Shown here: positions 12,201-23,821 of the stretch, piece after piece | How positions within the stretch are numbered: the first letter of the stretch is position 1 | Layout: every line of letters begins with the position of its first letter | DNA from: Zygnema cylindricum | Lineage: Eukaryota > Streptophyta > Zygnematophyceae > Zygnematales > Zygnemataceae | DNA: 64,000 bases | NCBI GenBank assembly: GCA_037447655.1 | Contig: JBBHKE010002380.1 | Coordinates: 550,588 to 614,587 of the forward strand | Direction: 5' to 3' | Made by a program: the position numbers and the translations under genes | The notes under the pieces: model-generated | What the model was told of the DNA's origin: nothing | Seen by the model: only the letters and a program-made list of their open reading frames with translations | The model's database searches: none

Positions 12201-12450
12201 GACATCAATTTGGCGTCAACCTACCGCGACAATTATGTCTATCACAACAGGCCATTCCTGTCTGATAGACCCTTATCCCACGGTGGCACATTTCTAGGGA
12301 CTGAAATATAACACGAAGGGAAAAGGTTAAACAATGCTTCAACGGACTAGATTCAACCAAAAAAGCGCTCTTAATAGGCTTTTTGCTAGATTTTGTAAAC
12401 TTCAGTTTCATTTTTTGGTAGTTATGAGTTGTTTATTGTTCACGGACGTG
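9265..12450. other. Intergenic region, nothing recognised
   Basis: AT-rich with a T21 run at 10022-10042. Short ORFs up to ~108 codons lack domain features. TAGGGTTT words at 9768 and 9800 may be telo-box promoter words, but no gene follows. Confidence 0.4.
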
Positions 12451-12452
12451 CA

Positions 12453-12496
12453 AACCAGTTTTGACAAACTGGTTTCAGTTTTGTCAAACTGGTTAG
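12453..12496. repeat. Palindrome plus tandem AAACTGGTT block
   Basis: AACCAGTTT (12453) and AAACTGGTT (12466) form an inverted repeat with a 4-bp loop. AGTTTTG.CAAACTGGTT is then repeated directly after it, giving three related arms. Possible hairpin; no function assigned. Confidence 0.5.
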
Positions 12497-13198
12497 ACGC
12501 TAACGAAACAGGAGCACGAAATTGGTTTTGAAATAAACTCGCATTTTAGAACTATGGTTTGTCCGTACCGAAAATCCCATTGGTCATTGGTCATTCTCAT
12601 TGGTTTCTTTTGGTTTGAGTCTGCGGTTTTCTGCTTTTGGTTCATTTATTGACTTTAAAAGTTGCACTACTAACCATTTATTATTTTTTCACTCTTCCTC
12701 CACTTTCTCTCTTCTTTTTATCACTTTTCCCTTTTTTAATCTTATAGAATAAATGAAAAAAACACAAAGAGTTTCAGTATTGAGAAAATAATTATGTAGA
12801 TAAAACTACTGCCGAAACCTGGTGGTAGACCCAAGGCACATTTAAGGAGACGTTGAGGAGGGTTTGTATATGGTGTTGGTTTCATGTATCTAACATGACA
12901 TACAAGGAGATCAAATGTTAGGAGTTGTCGTGACTTGTGAGATTCTTATAAGATAATCTGTCTTTCTCCAAAACCGAGTTAAGAAATAAAAAGCTGAGAT
13001 GTATTCCCATATTGTTGCTTATTCCCCGCTTCAGTTTTTATCTATCTGTTTCTATGTTCTGGAATGCCATGAAGCGAACATGTTCTTCATGGTTTAACAT
13101 CAACTTCCCATTTTCTTTGAGGTGTTTAAAGAACCCAAGATATCCAATATCTTTCAAGCACGCATAAGTAGACCTTGATTTTAATGACGTTTCCTAAA

Positions 13199-13330
13199 GG
13201 GGGGGGGGGGTGGGAGAGGGCGAAGGAGAGAAAGAGGGAGTGGCAGTGGGACAACCCCTCCCCCTCCCTCTCCCTCTCCCCCTCCCTTTCCCCCTCCCTG
13301 TCCCTTCCCTCTCTCCTTCTCCCCACTCTG
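13199..13330. repeat. G12 run and (CCCTCTC)n tract
   Basis: Twelve G at 13199-13210, then a G/A-rich stretch, then pyrimidine repeats from about 13250. Low complexity, non-coding. Confidence 0.85.
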
Positions 13331-13334
13331 GATT

Positions 13335-14774
13335 GATCGATCAATCTGATCTGTTCCTTTTGTTAAACTTGTATCCAACAAAATATTCTTAAAAAAACCA
13401 TGTGTTTCGTAATAGTTATTGGTTCTACCCCTAATCAGGTCAAAAGTTATTGAAATTATTCAGGTTTTTTTTCTGTTTTTGAGGTAATCAAGCGAGCAAA
13501 ATTTGCATGTTCTGCGTGTATATACATTTGTCACAACAGTTACAATAAACAGTGTAAAAATTTCTCATAGTGGAAAGTCAGACTGAAATTTACTTAATCC
13601 TATTTGCTAGGGGAAAGGTAAACATGACCTTTACACTTGCCCACACATTTGATTCATTTTTTCAACCTAAAATTATTGGTGTTTGTCAGTCACAAAAGGT
13701 GACACCAATGGTTGGCACCATTTCCCATATTGTTTAACTTGTCGAACCCAAGAAGCCTTTAAGACTAAGACACTCGAGCTTCTCATTTAACTTAGAAGAT
13801 TTTTTTTACTAGTTGATGGATTGACTTGTCAAAACATTGGAAGCCCTTCAAATCCAAGACATTCTAGCTTCTTATTTTAACCTAGATGATGCCCTGTCTG
13901 ATGATTTGAAGCTTGAGTGCGGTGAAGCCCGCATTTTGCGTCATGAAATCTTCTGGAGTCATGTTGAAAATGTGGCATAAATATTTAATGCCTTGCTCTA
14001 TGATAGTAATCACTAGTAATCACTCATCATAACATGTTGAGGCTAACCGATGTGCGTTTATGATTTTATGTTGAAGTTATAAATATTAAAATCTTGTATT
14101 TTTTGTGACCTTTCCAACATAATTGGTGAATCATTTTGCATTTAGCGGTTATTGGACATTTCCTCATGGGGACGTTCCTTTAACATTTCATTGAAATTTT
14201 GAACAAGTGCACCATGAGATCTTTAGGAGTTACCAAACCCCTTAATTTGCATTTCTGATTCGGTTTAGCAAGCTTTGTATGTTGTTCCTAATATGAACAA
14301 TCTGGGATGTTTCTGAGGAATTGGAATAAGTGTTTTTTTGAACATATGCTTGTAATAAAACCTTCAATGATTTCTTATTGACTGGTTTGTCTTGAATTGT
14401 ATCCATTTTGCAGCTGGAATACTTGTCAGTAGTATATTACATCTCTCAAGCATCCCATCTGAATTAGCATCCGTGTTTTCAATATTTCCATTGCTGATAT
14501 TTCTCAAAGTAGAGGCGTATACGACTTGTCAACATTATTTGGTGCCATTCAATGCTATAATTTTCGACAACCCAAACAGGAAGCAAGGCGGTTAAGGCAA
14601 TCAATGTCTCAACAATCTCCACTATCTCTTTGCGTGTGGGATTCCTCTCCCTACCTATTCCTTGGTTCTCAGGGCAAGAGATACAACTGGAAATAGTCAG
14701 GGTCAAATAATCGGGCCTTCCTCTCGCTTCCTTTTCTCCAAAACATAAGGTTTCCGTATTTAGCAGGAATTAAC
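13335..14774. other. Upstream region of the 14.8 kb gene
   Basis: No separate gene seen. It should hold the promoter and 5' leader of the gene starting at 14775. The sequence just before the ATG, TATTTAGCAG followed by GAATTAAC, looks like a splice acceptor, so an untranslated first exon may lie upstream. Confidence 0.4.
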
Positions 14775-17700
14775 ATGAATTCTTCTGGAAATATAAGAGA
14801 AATGAACATGAATGCTTTCGCAAATGCTACTGTTCCTTCCAGGCTTCCAGTAAGAACTCACCTAACTGGTGTCCCTCCTCCACCAGTTGCTGGTAGTTCT
14901 GGTGGAAATACGTTGACTCCTTCACTTTCAGAACAGGTGATGTTATATTTGCCTTCATTGGATGAATCTTTTTGTCTATCCGTCTTTTCTGTCTCAATTA
15001 TAATTCTCTAGAGACATTGGGTGCGGTTTTTTTTTTTTTTTTTGTCTGAGTTTACTAGCTAGGTCATGCATCTAAAAGCGATTAATTAGTTTCAGTCATG
15101 TATTTCAAGGACAGATGCTTTTGCTGAATGAGTTTCACGGTGAATCTCCTGAGTGGTGTTGACACACTGATGATATCAATTAAATTTTGCAGCAATTTTG
15201 ATGCTTTATTAAAGATGGTTATTTTTGTTTAAACGTGTATCGATCGGGCCACTTTTCATGATCTGGTAGCGCTTTGTAGCTTGTCTGAAATCGTTATTGT
15301 TGTTGAAGGAGACTATCTCTCCCCTGGTTTATGTGGTTGCCTGGTCACAGCCATAAGGCATGTAATGTTGATTATGCTGATGAATATCTGAAAGAAAGTT
15401 ACACAAACTTTTCTTTTCATTTCCTGTTTGTACGTTTGTTGACCTTTTTTGAAATGAACACCAATGGGAAGTTTTTCTTGACTCTATGTTGTCTTCCGAC
15501 TGAGCTGTGTTTAACTATTAACTGCAGATCAGAAATACTTACCTTGTCTGAAGTACTTTTGATGGTATGGGTTTACAGGCACAAACAGCTTTAGCAACTC
15601 AGCAACTTTTGGAACAATCACATGCAGCGTTATTAGCGAGACATGGAGGAACACATGAATTACTGTTGGGAGCAACCTTACGGCGTATTATGATGGACGT
15701 GGCTGAACATATCGGCAGAGAGGCTGGGACTCGAATTATGGTCGCAGAAAAACAATGCGCAGAGACTAAGGAACAAGCCATGCAGCTTATGCAGCGAATG
15801 CAAGACACGTGTAACGAACAGGTAAGTCCAACTGTACGGTTTGACTAGAGTTATAAATCTAGGTTGCTCGTGTGATTTTGTCATAGTACGGAGGATTATG
15901 TCAAGACCTGGATATCTGAACCAATATCTTTTATCAAACTAACTTGTAGAGGTGATGTACTCGCTGACACACAGCTGGTTATAGTCTAAAGCGGGAAGTT
16001 TGTGAATATCTGGTCTCAAGGACATCATTGTGTAGTAAGTAGTGCTGTCTGAGCATTTCAGACAGTATATGGAATGTGTAAAATAGGAATTTTCCGATGT
16101 AATTATTTTTTACGGAGTTTTTTTTGCAGGTGAAGCAGGTGCAAAGTCAGGCAGCCATGGAAAGAGCTCGGGGTGACGAGCTGGAGAAAAAACTTGCAGT
16201 CGCAAGTCAGACCATTAAAAGCTTGGAGATGAAGCTGAAAGGTCAGGAACTTCAATTCAAACAACGATGGGAAGAACTCATGGATACACAGCGAACTGCC
16301 AGGAGAGATAGTATTGAAGGACAACAGGTTATAGAAGAGAAGACCAAATCTGTGAGCATTGTGAACTCAGAAGCAGCACAAGATAAGTATCAGAAGGTAT
16401 TAAAAATCGAGAGTGAGATAGAAATTGATGGTGCTGTCCAGGCAAGTGGGCCAGAAAAAGGGGCCAGACTAGAAAAGACAAATGGCGAGATTATGGACCT
16501 TTCTGCTTTTAGTATAACCACCACGAAAGTTTCACATAAAGAAGATGGAGGCAAACCTTTGGAAGAGGTGTTACATGATGGAAATAGTACCCAAGGAGGT
16601 GAGAAAGAACAGAAGCTTCAGTTAGCATCTCCTACAGGATTGTGGTTAGAGGAAAAAGATTGTGAGGTCCTCACACCTCCAGGTAAGGCTACAAAAGGCG
16701 ACATTATGGACCTTTCTCCTTTTAGTATAACCACCACGAAAGTGTCAGATAAAGAAGATGATGGAGGCAGACCTTTGGGAGAGGTATTACATGATGGAAA
16801 TAGTTGCCAAGGAGGTGATAAAGAAAAAAAGCTTCAATTAGTACCTTCTACAGGATTGTGTGTAGAGGCAAAAGACTGTCAGGTTCTCAGCCATCCTGAA
16901 AAGGCTGATGTGGATTTTGGGGGACAAATTCAAAACCTAAAATTAAAGGAATTTCAGATTTGCAATTGTGGGACCTGTCCTAGATGTAAACTGTCAAACA
17001 ACAGAGGTTTTTCTCATGGTGGAAAAAGGAAATCATTGGAAATTGAGGAGATGGACGCTCGTGAAGTCAGTGGGAAAGCTAGGAAGCTGCCAAGGGAGGA
17101 GGGGAAGGATCAGGTTTTAGGTGTGAAAGAAGATAGTGGATTTTCTTTCAATGTTTTATCCGAAGGAAATGGTGATGGTCATATGTGTTCTTACAAGGGG
17201 CGTCAACAAAGTACGGAGGAAGTACGGGAAAGGATGGAAAAAACTAGACTTGAAGGGGATTTCCTTTCAAAGAAACAAGGAACCGCTGCAATTATTGTGG
17301 ATTCTGAGGTTTGTAATGCTAATCTCGTTGAAAAGCATAAAAAAAATGACGAATTTGTGGTGGAATTGGAGGACTTTGTGAATGTTGAGGGACCACAGTT
17401 GAATAACTACGGGTTAGAAGACACATTGGAAAATGAAAAAACACCAAAAAAGGAATCTTTACAGCATGGAATGAGTAATAAAACTGATTCGGAGGGTTTA
17501 AGAAACGAACAAAAAGGTGAGGCAAATCAGGGAACTATTCAAGAGGAAGGAGGAATGGTCAAGTTGGGAAGGCCTCATCTGGAGAGTGATGAGGATGTGG
17601 ATGAAACTGCGAGTCAGGAAGGAAGAAGGGAGAGAGAAAACTTGGGAGAAAATTCATTCAAGGTTGCAGAGAGAAAAGCAAGTAATATAGAAAGGCCTGT

Positions 17701-18886
17701 TCGAGCAATAGGACGAACCAAGGCGTTGAAGGAGATTATGTCCCAGAGTGCTAGAGTTAAGAAGGAGAGGAAAAAAAGTTTTGATGAGGTGGAAAACGGA
17801 GGAAAAAAGGGGACAAGGTTATCCACAAGCCCTAAAAAAGGGAGAGGAATTGGAGGCAGCATTAACTCTGTCACTGTGATGAGAAAAAAAGCTAGGATGG
17901 GAGTACTGGAAGATTCAGTTTCAGTGAAGGAAAGGGCAAATATTGTTTCACGGAGTGAAAATGTGAGTGCTATGAGCGCCAAGAAATCGGAACAAAGTCT
18001 GGAGCTCTTAGAAACAGCGAAAAGTGGCATGTCTTTTGAAAAGAGGAAAGGACACCAGAAATTTGACAGTGAGGACTTGGTAGTTTCTGAAGAAGAAGAA
18101 TCTGCGGGACTCGTGCTTGCCTCCATGGCAGAACAGGTGTCAATGGAAGAGGCTAAAAGTAGACAACTGAATCTTGGGCTTAAGAAAGCGAGCCGGGAAA
18201 AGAGAGGCCTTGCAAGTCCACTAGTGACGAGGATTCGTAAGTCAACAAAGGCAGTGAAAGAAGCAAGTTGGTCCTCTTCAGAATCATCCGCTAATGATGA
18301 AAACGGCGTCGACGAAGAAGACGGAAAGGGCGAAGAAATAAAACAAGGAGACCGGGAAATGCAGGTATCGGTCAAGAAACGCGGTCGGAAAGTGAATAAA
18401 GATCATGCTAAGAAAGAAGGGAAGGTTGAAAAGATGGCCACTAGAGGGAGCACTCGGAGTATATCACCCAGCCTCATAGAGGAAGCACTTCGAGGCCGTG
18501 GGAAAGGAAGGCAGGTTAGTTCCCATGATTACTTTCTGTTGTTTTATTTTTATTTTGGGCTGGCATACCATGCGGAACCAAGTATACCGAGTTTCTCGCT
18601 GCATTTATCGCTGAAGCAAAAAGATAAAACATATCTCCACTTCACTTTTATGTCTTTTCAACTGATAATTAATCTAAGTTCATCTTGTGTTGACGCCCTT
18701 TTCCACAGTCTGTCATTTGCCTTCAGTTAAACTTGGAAAGTTTCTTCTTTATATTGGCGTGCAATTGTCTTCCCTAAATAATTCCTAGCTTTTGCTTTCC
18801 GCTTCCTGAATGTTGATGAGTGAATTTAGGGTTTTGGGAAAATCCTTGTGGATGGGGCTCTGGAAAGGTGCAGATGGCGGAAATAG
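14775..18886 (+). CDS. Plant coiled-coil, basic, probably nuclear protein (4 coding exons)
   Basis: Exons 14775-14936, 15579-15821, 16130-18514 and a tentative last exon 18830-18886. The first three junctions are GT-AG, all in phase 0, and join smoothly; total about 948 residues. Residues 1-54 are Ser/Pro-rich with PPPPVAGSSGG. Residues ~55-190 are Gln/Glu/Lys-rich and look like a coiled coil (ATQQLLEQSH, MERARGDELEKKL, IKSLEMKLKG). A 71-residue tandem duplication follows (DNA 16478-16906), then a CNCGTCPRC cluster at 16961. The C-terminal ~400 residues are strongly charged, with clusters such as KKGRG, MRKKARM and KKRGRKVNK that look like nuclear localisation or AT-hook-like DNA contacts, and a Ser/acidic patch SSSESSANDENGVDEED. 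Without splicing at 18514 the frame would read to 18730, but that tail is hydrophobic and intron-like. I do not recognise a named family. A chromatin or nuclear scaffold role is inference. The start ATG is the first in exon 1 after an acceptor-like site. Confidence 0.85.
16478..16906 (+). repeat. In-frame 213/216-bp tandem duplication in the host exon
   Basis: Copy 1 16478-16690 (71 codons) and copy 2 16691-16906 (72 codons). Both carry MDLS.FSITTTKVS, EVLHDGNS.QGG and LEEKDCEVL-type blocks. DNA and protein are both clearly similar but diverged, so the duplication is not recent and has been kept in frame. Confidence 0.9.
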
Positions 18887-20120
18887 CGCAGAGGAAGTGG
18901 GGATTCGATTACATTGTTTGACTTACCAATTTGTAGAATGGATTCTCAGAAGTCAATTGAATCTGGACATTTGAATGAGTGGTTAGATGAAGTTTGTGGT
19001 TCCATTTCCAGATACAAAGTGAGGCTCGGTCTTGTAGAACCATAATTGGAACTTTTGGTTAAAGATAGTCAAGCTGGAGGTCGCACTTCGAATGAGTACA
19101 TCATTTAGAAATTCAGAAAAAAAACCAGAAAAACAAACCATATGTTCTTTATACCAGAAATCATTGTGTGATATTGGAATTTGTAAAGAATATCAAGCTC
19201 AATTTAGATGTACGGCTTACCATGGAACTACTCTCATCTGTCATAGTTGGCAGTTTTGCCACTTGGATAAGATGTACTTTTAGGGTTTACTGTTTTTCAA
19301 CGCCAGCTGTTTGTTGTTGGCATCTGTATTTTAAAAGTGTATTTGTTTGCATATCATGCCCTTTTACTTTGATGGATCAGTTTTTTTCGTGTGGTTTAGT
19401 TTTCTACTATAGTACAGCAAAAAGAAAGATTAAAGGGGTCTTATGAAATGGTTTCACCGATGCTTAAAGACTTTTCACCATGACATGACATTTGGATAGT
19501 GTTTTAAGAGACATTAAGATTTGCTCTTTTTCCACGTCACCAATCCAAAAAAATAACTGACATGTGTGGCAAGTACTTGGAGCCAAAGGCTATGAACCAA
19601 TGTGAGAAAATTGCCAAGTGTAACAACAACAAAAATGAGTGTTAATCAAATATTAGTACAATTGAGATGTCATAAAAAAGCCATCTTCGGGAAAACCTCA
19701 TACGAAATTCTCGTATTGGTGAAACGTCTCCTTAGAATTGTAATTGATTACGATCCAATCGTATTTTTCAGTAGATAGAAACCCACTCTAATGGTACAAA
19801 AGTTCATTTTCACAAGAGTATGTCTTTGTAAAAACATACAGCTAATAAAAATATATTCCAATAAAAATATAAATAAATAAATGGCTGACTTTATTAAGAA
19901 GCGCGATGGTAAACCATCTGATTCCATGGGAACAGAAAGAAGTAACATGGCAAAAACTGAAAAACTACATGTCGGGGGAAGAAACAAAAACGATAAGCAA
20001 GGCAAAAGCAACGAAAATACGAAAAGATGGCCAAAGAAAATGCAAAAAGATGGCCAGTAAACGGAAAACACCCAAAGAAGCGAAAAAAAACAAACGAAAC
20101 ATCAAAGGAAAGAGCCAACA
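18887..20120. other. 3' flank of the host gene
   Basis: Presumably 3' UTR and intergenic DNA. No clear polyadenylation site could be chosen. ORFs here are short and without features. Confidence 0.4.
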
Positions 20121-20124
20121 TCTA

Positions 20125-21050
20125 TCAACAAAACCCCAACATAACTAAAAATCTACGAAAAGCAACCAGGTAAGTCCCCGAACCCCAGAGGAGCACGAGG
20201 AGGGAGTTCCAGGACACGTCGACGATCCATAGCCGCAATAGACGATCCAAGGAGGATAGAAACATGCACTCGTTATAGGGCCACCGATAAACGTTGACGG
20301 AAAAAAGAAATAAGTACTGGAGGGCTCCCATGTCCCCACTGCTCGAACAAACGCCGACCACAAGCACGGAGGAAGTCGTCCAAAGCCACACCCAAACAAC
20401 CAAATATCTCGACAGCCATCGGAATGAAGCCATCCATAACATTGTGATGGGCATAATCACGCTCCTTCCTCCTAGCCTTGTCACATGCAACCCACACCCA
20501 CATGTCGAGCTGCCTGACTAACGAGTGTATCGGAGGTAGGGTTCGCCAAAAAAACGTCACCAAATGTATGACGCACACCATCAAGTAATACAATGTTAAT
20601 CCGACGGGAAGGGATAATGTGGGAAACTTCCGGGCGGACAGAATATCCCGCATCGGAAGCGATAGTAGCATTGTTGTCTCGAATCGTGTCGTTCGCCTGC
20701 ATCAACTCGCCCCCGTGGGAGCAACAAAGCAAATGAACGCCGTCGGGCTCAAGAACGTGGTCACATGAGCAAACAACAGAGCCAAGCAAAGGTGGGTGAG
20801 GGAGGCCAAGCCAAAACCTAAGGGCCATGGTGAACTGAGCGAGGGTGAATCGGAGGGTAGATAAGATAGGGATAGCCAATAGCCAAGCCCTGGAACCAGG
20901 TCCGCCACAGGAAAGAAAGCGTGCACGCTAAGAATTAGAAGGAAGCGCCTCGAGAAACTCGTACTTAATAGTGGCGACAACCTTATCAGAAATGGATTTC
21001 TGAACACGTGCAACTGATGTCCAAGCAAGAGTGGAAAGAATTAGCATATC
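20125..21050 (-). pseudogene. Non-LTR retrotransposon RT, C-terminal part, frameshifted
   Basis: Read on the minus strand across frameshifts, the order is a segment like FLSCGGPGSRAWLLAIP, then FWLGLPHPPLL, then CSCDHVLEPDGVHLLCC with GG and a following N-D-T-I-R-D (the Cys/His-containing motif placed after the RT domain in many plant and fungal LINE-like elements). After that come RRINIVLLDG, a DVFLANPTS-like strand and CDKARRKERDY...FIPMAVEIFGCLG. I recognise this arrangement from LINE-type reverse transcriptase proteins, but not the subfamily. The catalytic RT core is not visible, there is no poly-A tail, and the copy is dead. Confidence 0.65.
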
Positions 21051-21059
21051 CGCGATAGC

Positions 21060-21990
21060 AACAGGAGTAATTCTTTGTCATTGCAGTTGAACTATAGTGA
21101 CTAATTTCATTAAATAAAAGAAAGGTTTTGCAATCGCGTCATTTGGCCTTTAAGATTCAAACCTTTTGAAAGGTGGTGAGGGGAAGAAAGAAAGGGCAGA
21201 GAGGAAAATAGACGTACTGGTTGAGAAGAAAGAAGAGATGAGATGAAGTCGGGAAAGCAGCAATATATCAGAAAAAAAATATGGAACAATGCTTTTAATG
21301 CAAGGAAACTTGCAAATCTATTGACTACTGCTGTTTTTAGGTTGATTCATTTTGTATTCGTACTAAATTTTCGCCCTCTAGTGAAAACATGGCAGTATTA
21401 GGAACAGTCAAATCAGTTTCGAATGCTTGTACATTTTACCCGTAAAAGCAAGACAGCTTGCTTGTAGTATAGAAATATCGCTACCTATAGAAACGACATT
21501 GACATGTTCCGACTATTATTCAAAGTAACGTAAGAAGTAGAGTCTTACGAGGCTCGTGGAGCAGATTCTAATGCGTGGTTTTTATATCTTGTTTATCCAC
21601 ATTTTTTTTGGTGGGAGTCAGATTGTCATGCATTTGCTTCTAGCTTCATCTAATAACCAGGCAATCCTAAGTATACACATACAGCCAGCTGCATAATAAG
21701 CAGCAGCAATAAATTCCTCCCAAATCGCTCCACAAATTGATGTACCCGCAGCATCGCATTAGTGCGCACTAAATAACAACAGTCCAAAATCATTACCGGC
21801 CTACCGGGCTAGTACTGTAGTCCCTCACCTTCATGCCAAAAAAATCGCTGAAACTGCAAAAAATTAGGGCTTACCTGAAAAAAGTTTACTCATATCAAGC
21901 TCACAATACTTTTTAGTTTTACATAGGCTCCTCAAGTCTCTATATGGAGAATAGAATGGCAGCAACGTCGGGGAGATCCGCATGATGATA
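21060..21990. other. Intergenic sequence
   Basis: AT-rich, short ORFs only, nothing recognised. Confidence 0.4.
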
Positions 21991-21993
21991 CTG

Positions 21994-22015
21994 AACCCTA
22001 AACCCTAAACCCTAA
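21994..22015. repeat. Interstitial telomere-type repeat (CCCTAAA)3
   Basis: Three uninterrupted CCCTAAA units on the plus strand (TTTAGGG type, standard for most plants). Too short to be a chromosome end. Could be a repair scar or a telo-box promoter cluster. Confidence 0.8.
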
Positions 22016-23820
22016 GGGATATGGCCATAATCTGGTGTGACGTCAACCAGGTCTAAAACATCATATAACCAGAATTGTTGTGGACAAGTCGCCTGGATCC
22101 CACTACAGGCTCTCCAAGACACTCTTTTAACAATAGTTTACGCATCTGCGTCAAATGTGGACTGACTGTACTTACAAACATTAGCCTATTATTCGAAGGG
22201 TGATGACTAGTGTAATTACTCAGCCTGGTTCTATCTTTGAATTCCATGAGAGTCACGAGCGGTCATTGTAATTTAATGTTGTAACTGCTGCTCTCAAGTT
22301 AACAATGGATGGATCCTATGTTAAACTAGACACAAGAGTAAGTTATAAAAATATTAGCGATGAAATAGCAAATGTCGAGTAAAAATGTATTTGTAATATT
22401 ATTGAGCAAGCTTTACTGGAATATCATTGAAATGGTAAGGAATCATCCATGATAGTCACGTGTCAGAGAAAAGATTAAATATATAGCTCCGTTGTTGAGA
22501 TAAAACTTGCTAAAAAGTTAATTGTGGCTAAAACTACAAAATTTGTTAACAATTGTTCTTCTGGCCGCTATGCTGGAAGCTGCTCTAATTCCTCTTGCAA
22601 GAATTCACTACCTGCTTCTTGGAACCTTCTACTTGAAAAAATATCCAGGTTAATTTGACGTGTTGATATCGATTCTATTTATACCACTGTGTGATGTTAC
22701 ATGAACACTAACTGATGACTCAACACTTTGATCTTCTAACCCTTGTACGACTCGGATTGACTTGAAAAAAAGTTTTTTTTTCTTGTGACGTTTCGTCACT
22801 ACCTTGAAGGTGTGGAAACGCATATTTTTCCACACTCCCACTTGACCTGTGGATTGAGCCGTTGGTTTCCCTTAGGAATCCTGCAAAATACATTCCGGGG
22901 TTTACTAAACGTCTTAAACATTCTTCACTTCCTAGAAAAGAAACATAGATAAACATAGTAAAATTTTCTTGATTAATTTTGAATATCTAGTAATCATTTT
23001 TTCCTTCACTTCCGTTTTCAAATCCTTCCTACAATGGCTATCGCCTCACCCCTATTTGCTTTTATTTCTTTAAATGTTGTCTATCACCTTGGACGAATTG
23101 GTGCACAAAATTGAAGAATTCTGTTTGGTGACGCCCTTCGTCATCACATCGGGAACAATTTCGTTTGCAGGAAGAAAAATCACATCTACGCTTCAACTGG
23201 CTACTACTCTCGTACAAAACAATGCCGCATATTGATATGCTTGCTTTTGGAGTGGAAGAATGGGTTCCTCATTGAAGCAATACTTGGTGATTATTTGTAA
23301 AAGAATTGTGGATTTTCTAGTAAAAAACAAATTTTGACTATGAATCCCAGCTAACTCTTTCAGTACAGTTGATGCGATGATTTCTAGAGTTTTTGAAGGC
23401 ACAAACTCAACATTGAAGACATAACTTGTGGTTAACCTTGTTTTCCCTATACCTCCTCCCTATTTTAAGATCAGCCATATTGAAAAACTAAACAAGAATA
23501 AGAAAGAGGTGGCTGAGGCTAAAAAATAGATCAAAAAGAGGCAGCAACAAAGTAATCAAGTAAAGAAAAAAAACTAAAATGTTGCTGCAAAAGGTAAAGG
23601 TTTATAAAAAAAGGGAGGGTCTTGTTTAAGACAGAGTAAAGACTTTATACCTACACGGGAACAACACTGAAAGATGTAAGTGCAGTGGTTTTAGTTGTGA
23701 AGTAACTCAAAGGAACCTATTCCGTGTTTTTAACACTTGAAATAAAACGTAATACTTTAAATAGTGTGCTTTATTGAGAAACTCAAGCAACTGTTGATTA
23801 TTACAAAGGTTCGAGACCTA
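22016..23820. other. Intergenic sequence
   Basis: AT-rich with only short ORFs. No gene, RNA or element ends recognised. Confidence 0.4.
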
Positions 23821-23821
23821 A

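Noticed and set aside
17614-18375. 253-codon open frame on the minus strand
   Set aside because: It is antisense to the main exon of the host gene, with Ser/Phe/Leu composition mirroring Glu/Lys/Arg codons. No independent features.
18515-18730. Extension of the host exon to the stop at 18730
   Set aside because: The segment after GCAG|GTTAGT turns AT-rich and hydrophobic, typical of an intron; splicing to 18830 gives a short charged end instead.
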